This document shows positions 59,962 through 60,040 of a stretch of 60,040 bases of DNA, one piece after another; position 1 is the first letter of the stretch; the number at the start of each line of letters is the position of its first letter. The notes under the pieces are model-generated. The model had not been told where the DNA came from. It saw only the letters and a list, made by a program, of their open reading frames with translations, and made no database searches. A program made the translations under genes and the position numbers. Location of the stretch: contig PLJL01000002.1 of NCBI GenBank assembly GCA_003140215.1, positions 1-60,040 of the forward strand, read 5' to 3'. The DNA is from Vulcanimicrobiota bacterium (GTDB taxonomy: Bacteria; Vulcanimicrobiota; Vulcanimicrobiia; Vulcanimicrobiales; Vulcanimicrobiaceae).

Positions 59962-60040
59962 CTTTGTCCCCTCCCCATTGTCAGGGTGACAACGAAGTCA
60001 GGACGTTCGCTCTCTCCATGTCATGCTGATAGGTTAGCCG

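Overview
The window is 60 kb of a high-GC bacterial chromosome. Genes are closely packed, with sigma-70-like promoters and Rho-independent terminators. RND efflux pumps with a periplasmic adaptor, a Spy-like periplasmic protein and several lipoproteins point to a diderm envelope. A GAAC-N4-GTTC LexA box, the type usual in Firmicutes and Actinobacteria, sits in front of an alkB homologue. I cannot name the taxon from the sequence. A deep-branching phylum such as Candidatus Eremiobacterota is a guess only.

Layout. (1) 1-4205: rpoB with its own promoter, a 5-codon mini-ORF, an attenuator-like hairpin and a terminator. (2) 4.2-9.3 kb: an HD-GYP phosphodiesterase preceded by a 20-residue membrane micropeptide, a MalT-like LuxR regulator and two hypothetical genes, all on the minus strand. 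(3) 9.3-23.3 kb: two tandem secreted M1 aminopeptidases, a membrane alpha/beta hydrolase, the alkB homologue, a VOC protein, a glycosyltransferase-like protein, an M16 peptidase, a penicillin acylase and a decayed fragment of a second acylase. (4) 23.3-27.3 kb: rpoC, about 19 kb from rpoB, with a promoter, mini-ORF and hairpin that closely match those of rpoB. (5) 27.3-36.1 kb: an XRE antitoxin-like gene without a toxin, a feruloyl-CoA-synthase-like ligase, two small alpha-beta-barrel proteins, a PHB-depolymerase-type esterase, and a cluster around a large DUF11/CARDB-repeat protein. (6) 36.3-45.4 kb: a defence island that looks less GC-rich, holding hsdM-hsdS-hsdR, an EVE-Mrr modification-dependent nuclease and a divergent gene with uracil-DNA-glycosylase-like motifs. 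(7) 45.6-50.8 kb: a DUF993 protein, a frameshifted zinc-ribbon gene, a Vgb-like propeller lipoprotein, a secreted protein, three tandem paralogous barrel proteins and an O6-alkylguanine methyltransferase. (8) 50.8-59.8 kb: a Spy - adaptor - RND - RND operon of MdtABC type with a terminator/antiterminator leader, and a divergent LuxR-type regulator.

How the parts work together. Premature termination in 5' leaders recurs: rpoB, rpoC, the efflux operon and perhaps the last element of the window. The rpoB and rpoC leaders share a mini-ORF at the same spacing from the -10 box, which could keep the unlinked polymerase subunits co-regulated. The defence island combines classical type I restriction with a modified-base-directed nuclease and a possible DNA glycosylase. 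A dispersed intergenic repeat (core CCTTCGACGGGGCTCAGGG) recurs and in places supplies the C-terminal codons of genes. The two strongest candidates for undescribed biology are the paired rpoB/rpoC attenuators and the glycosylase-like gene beside EVE-Mrr.
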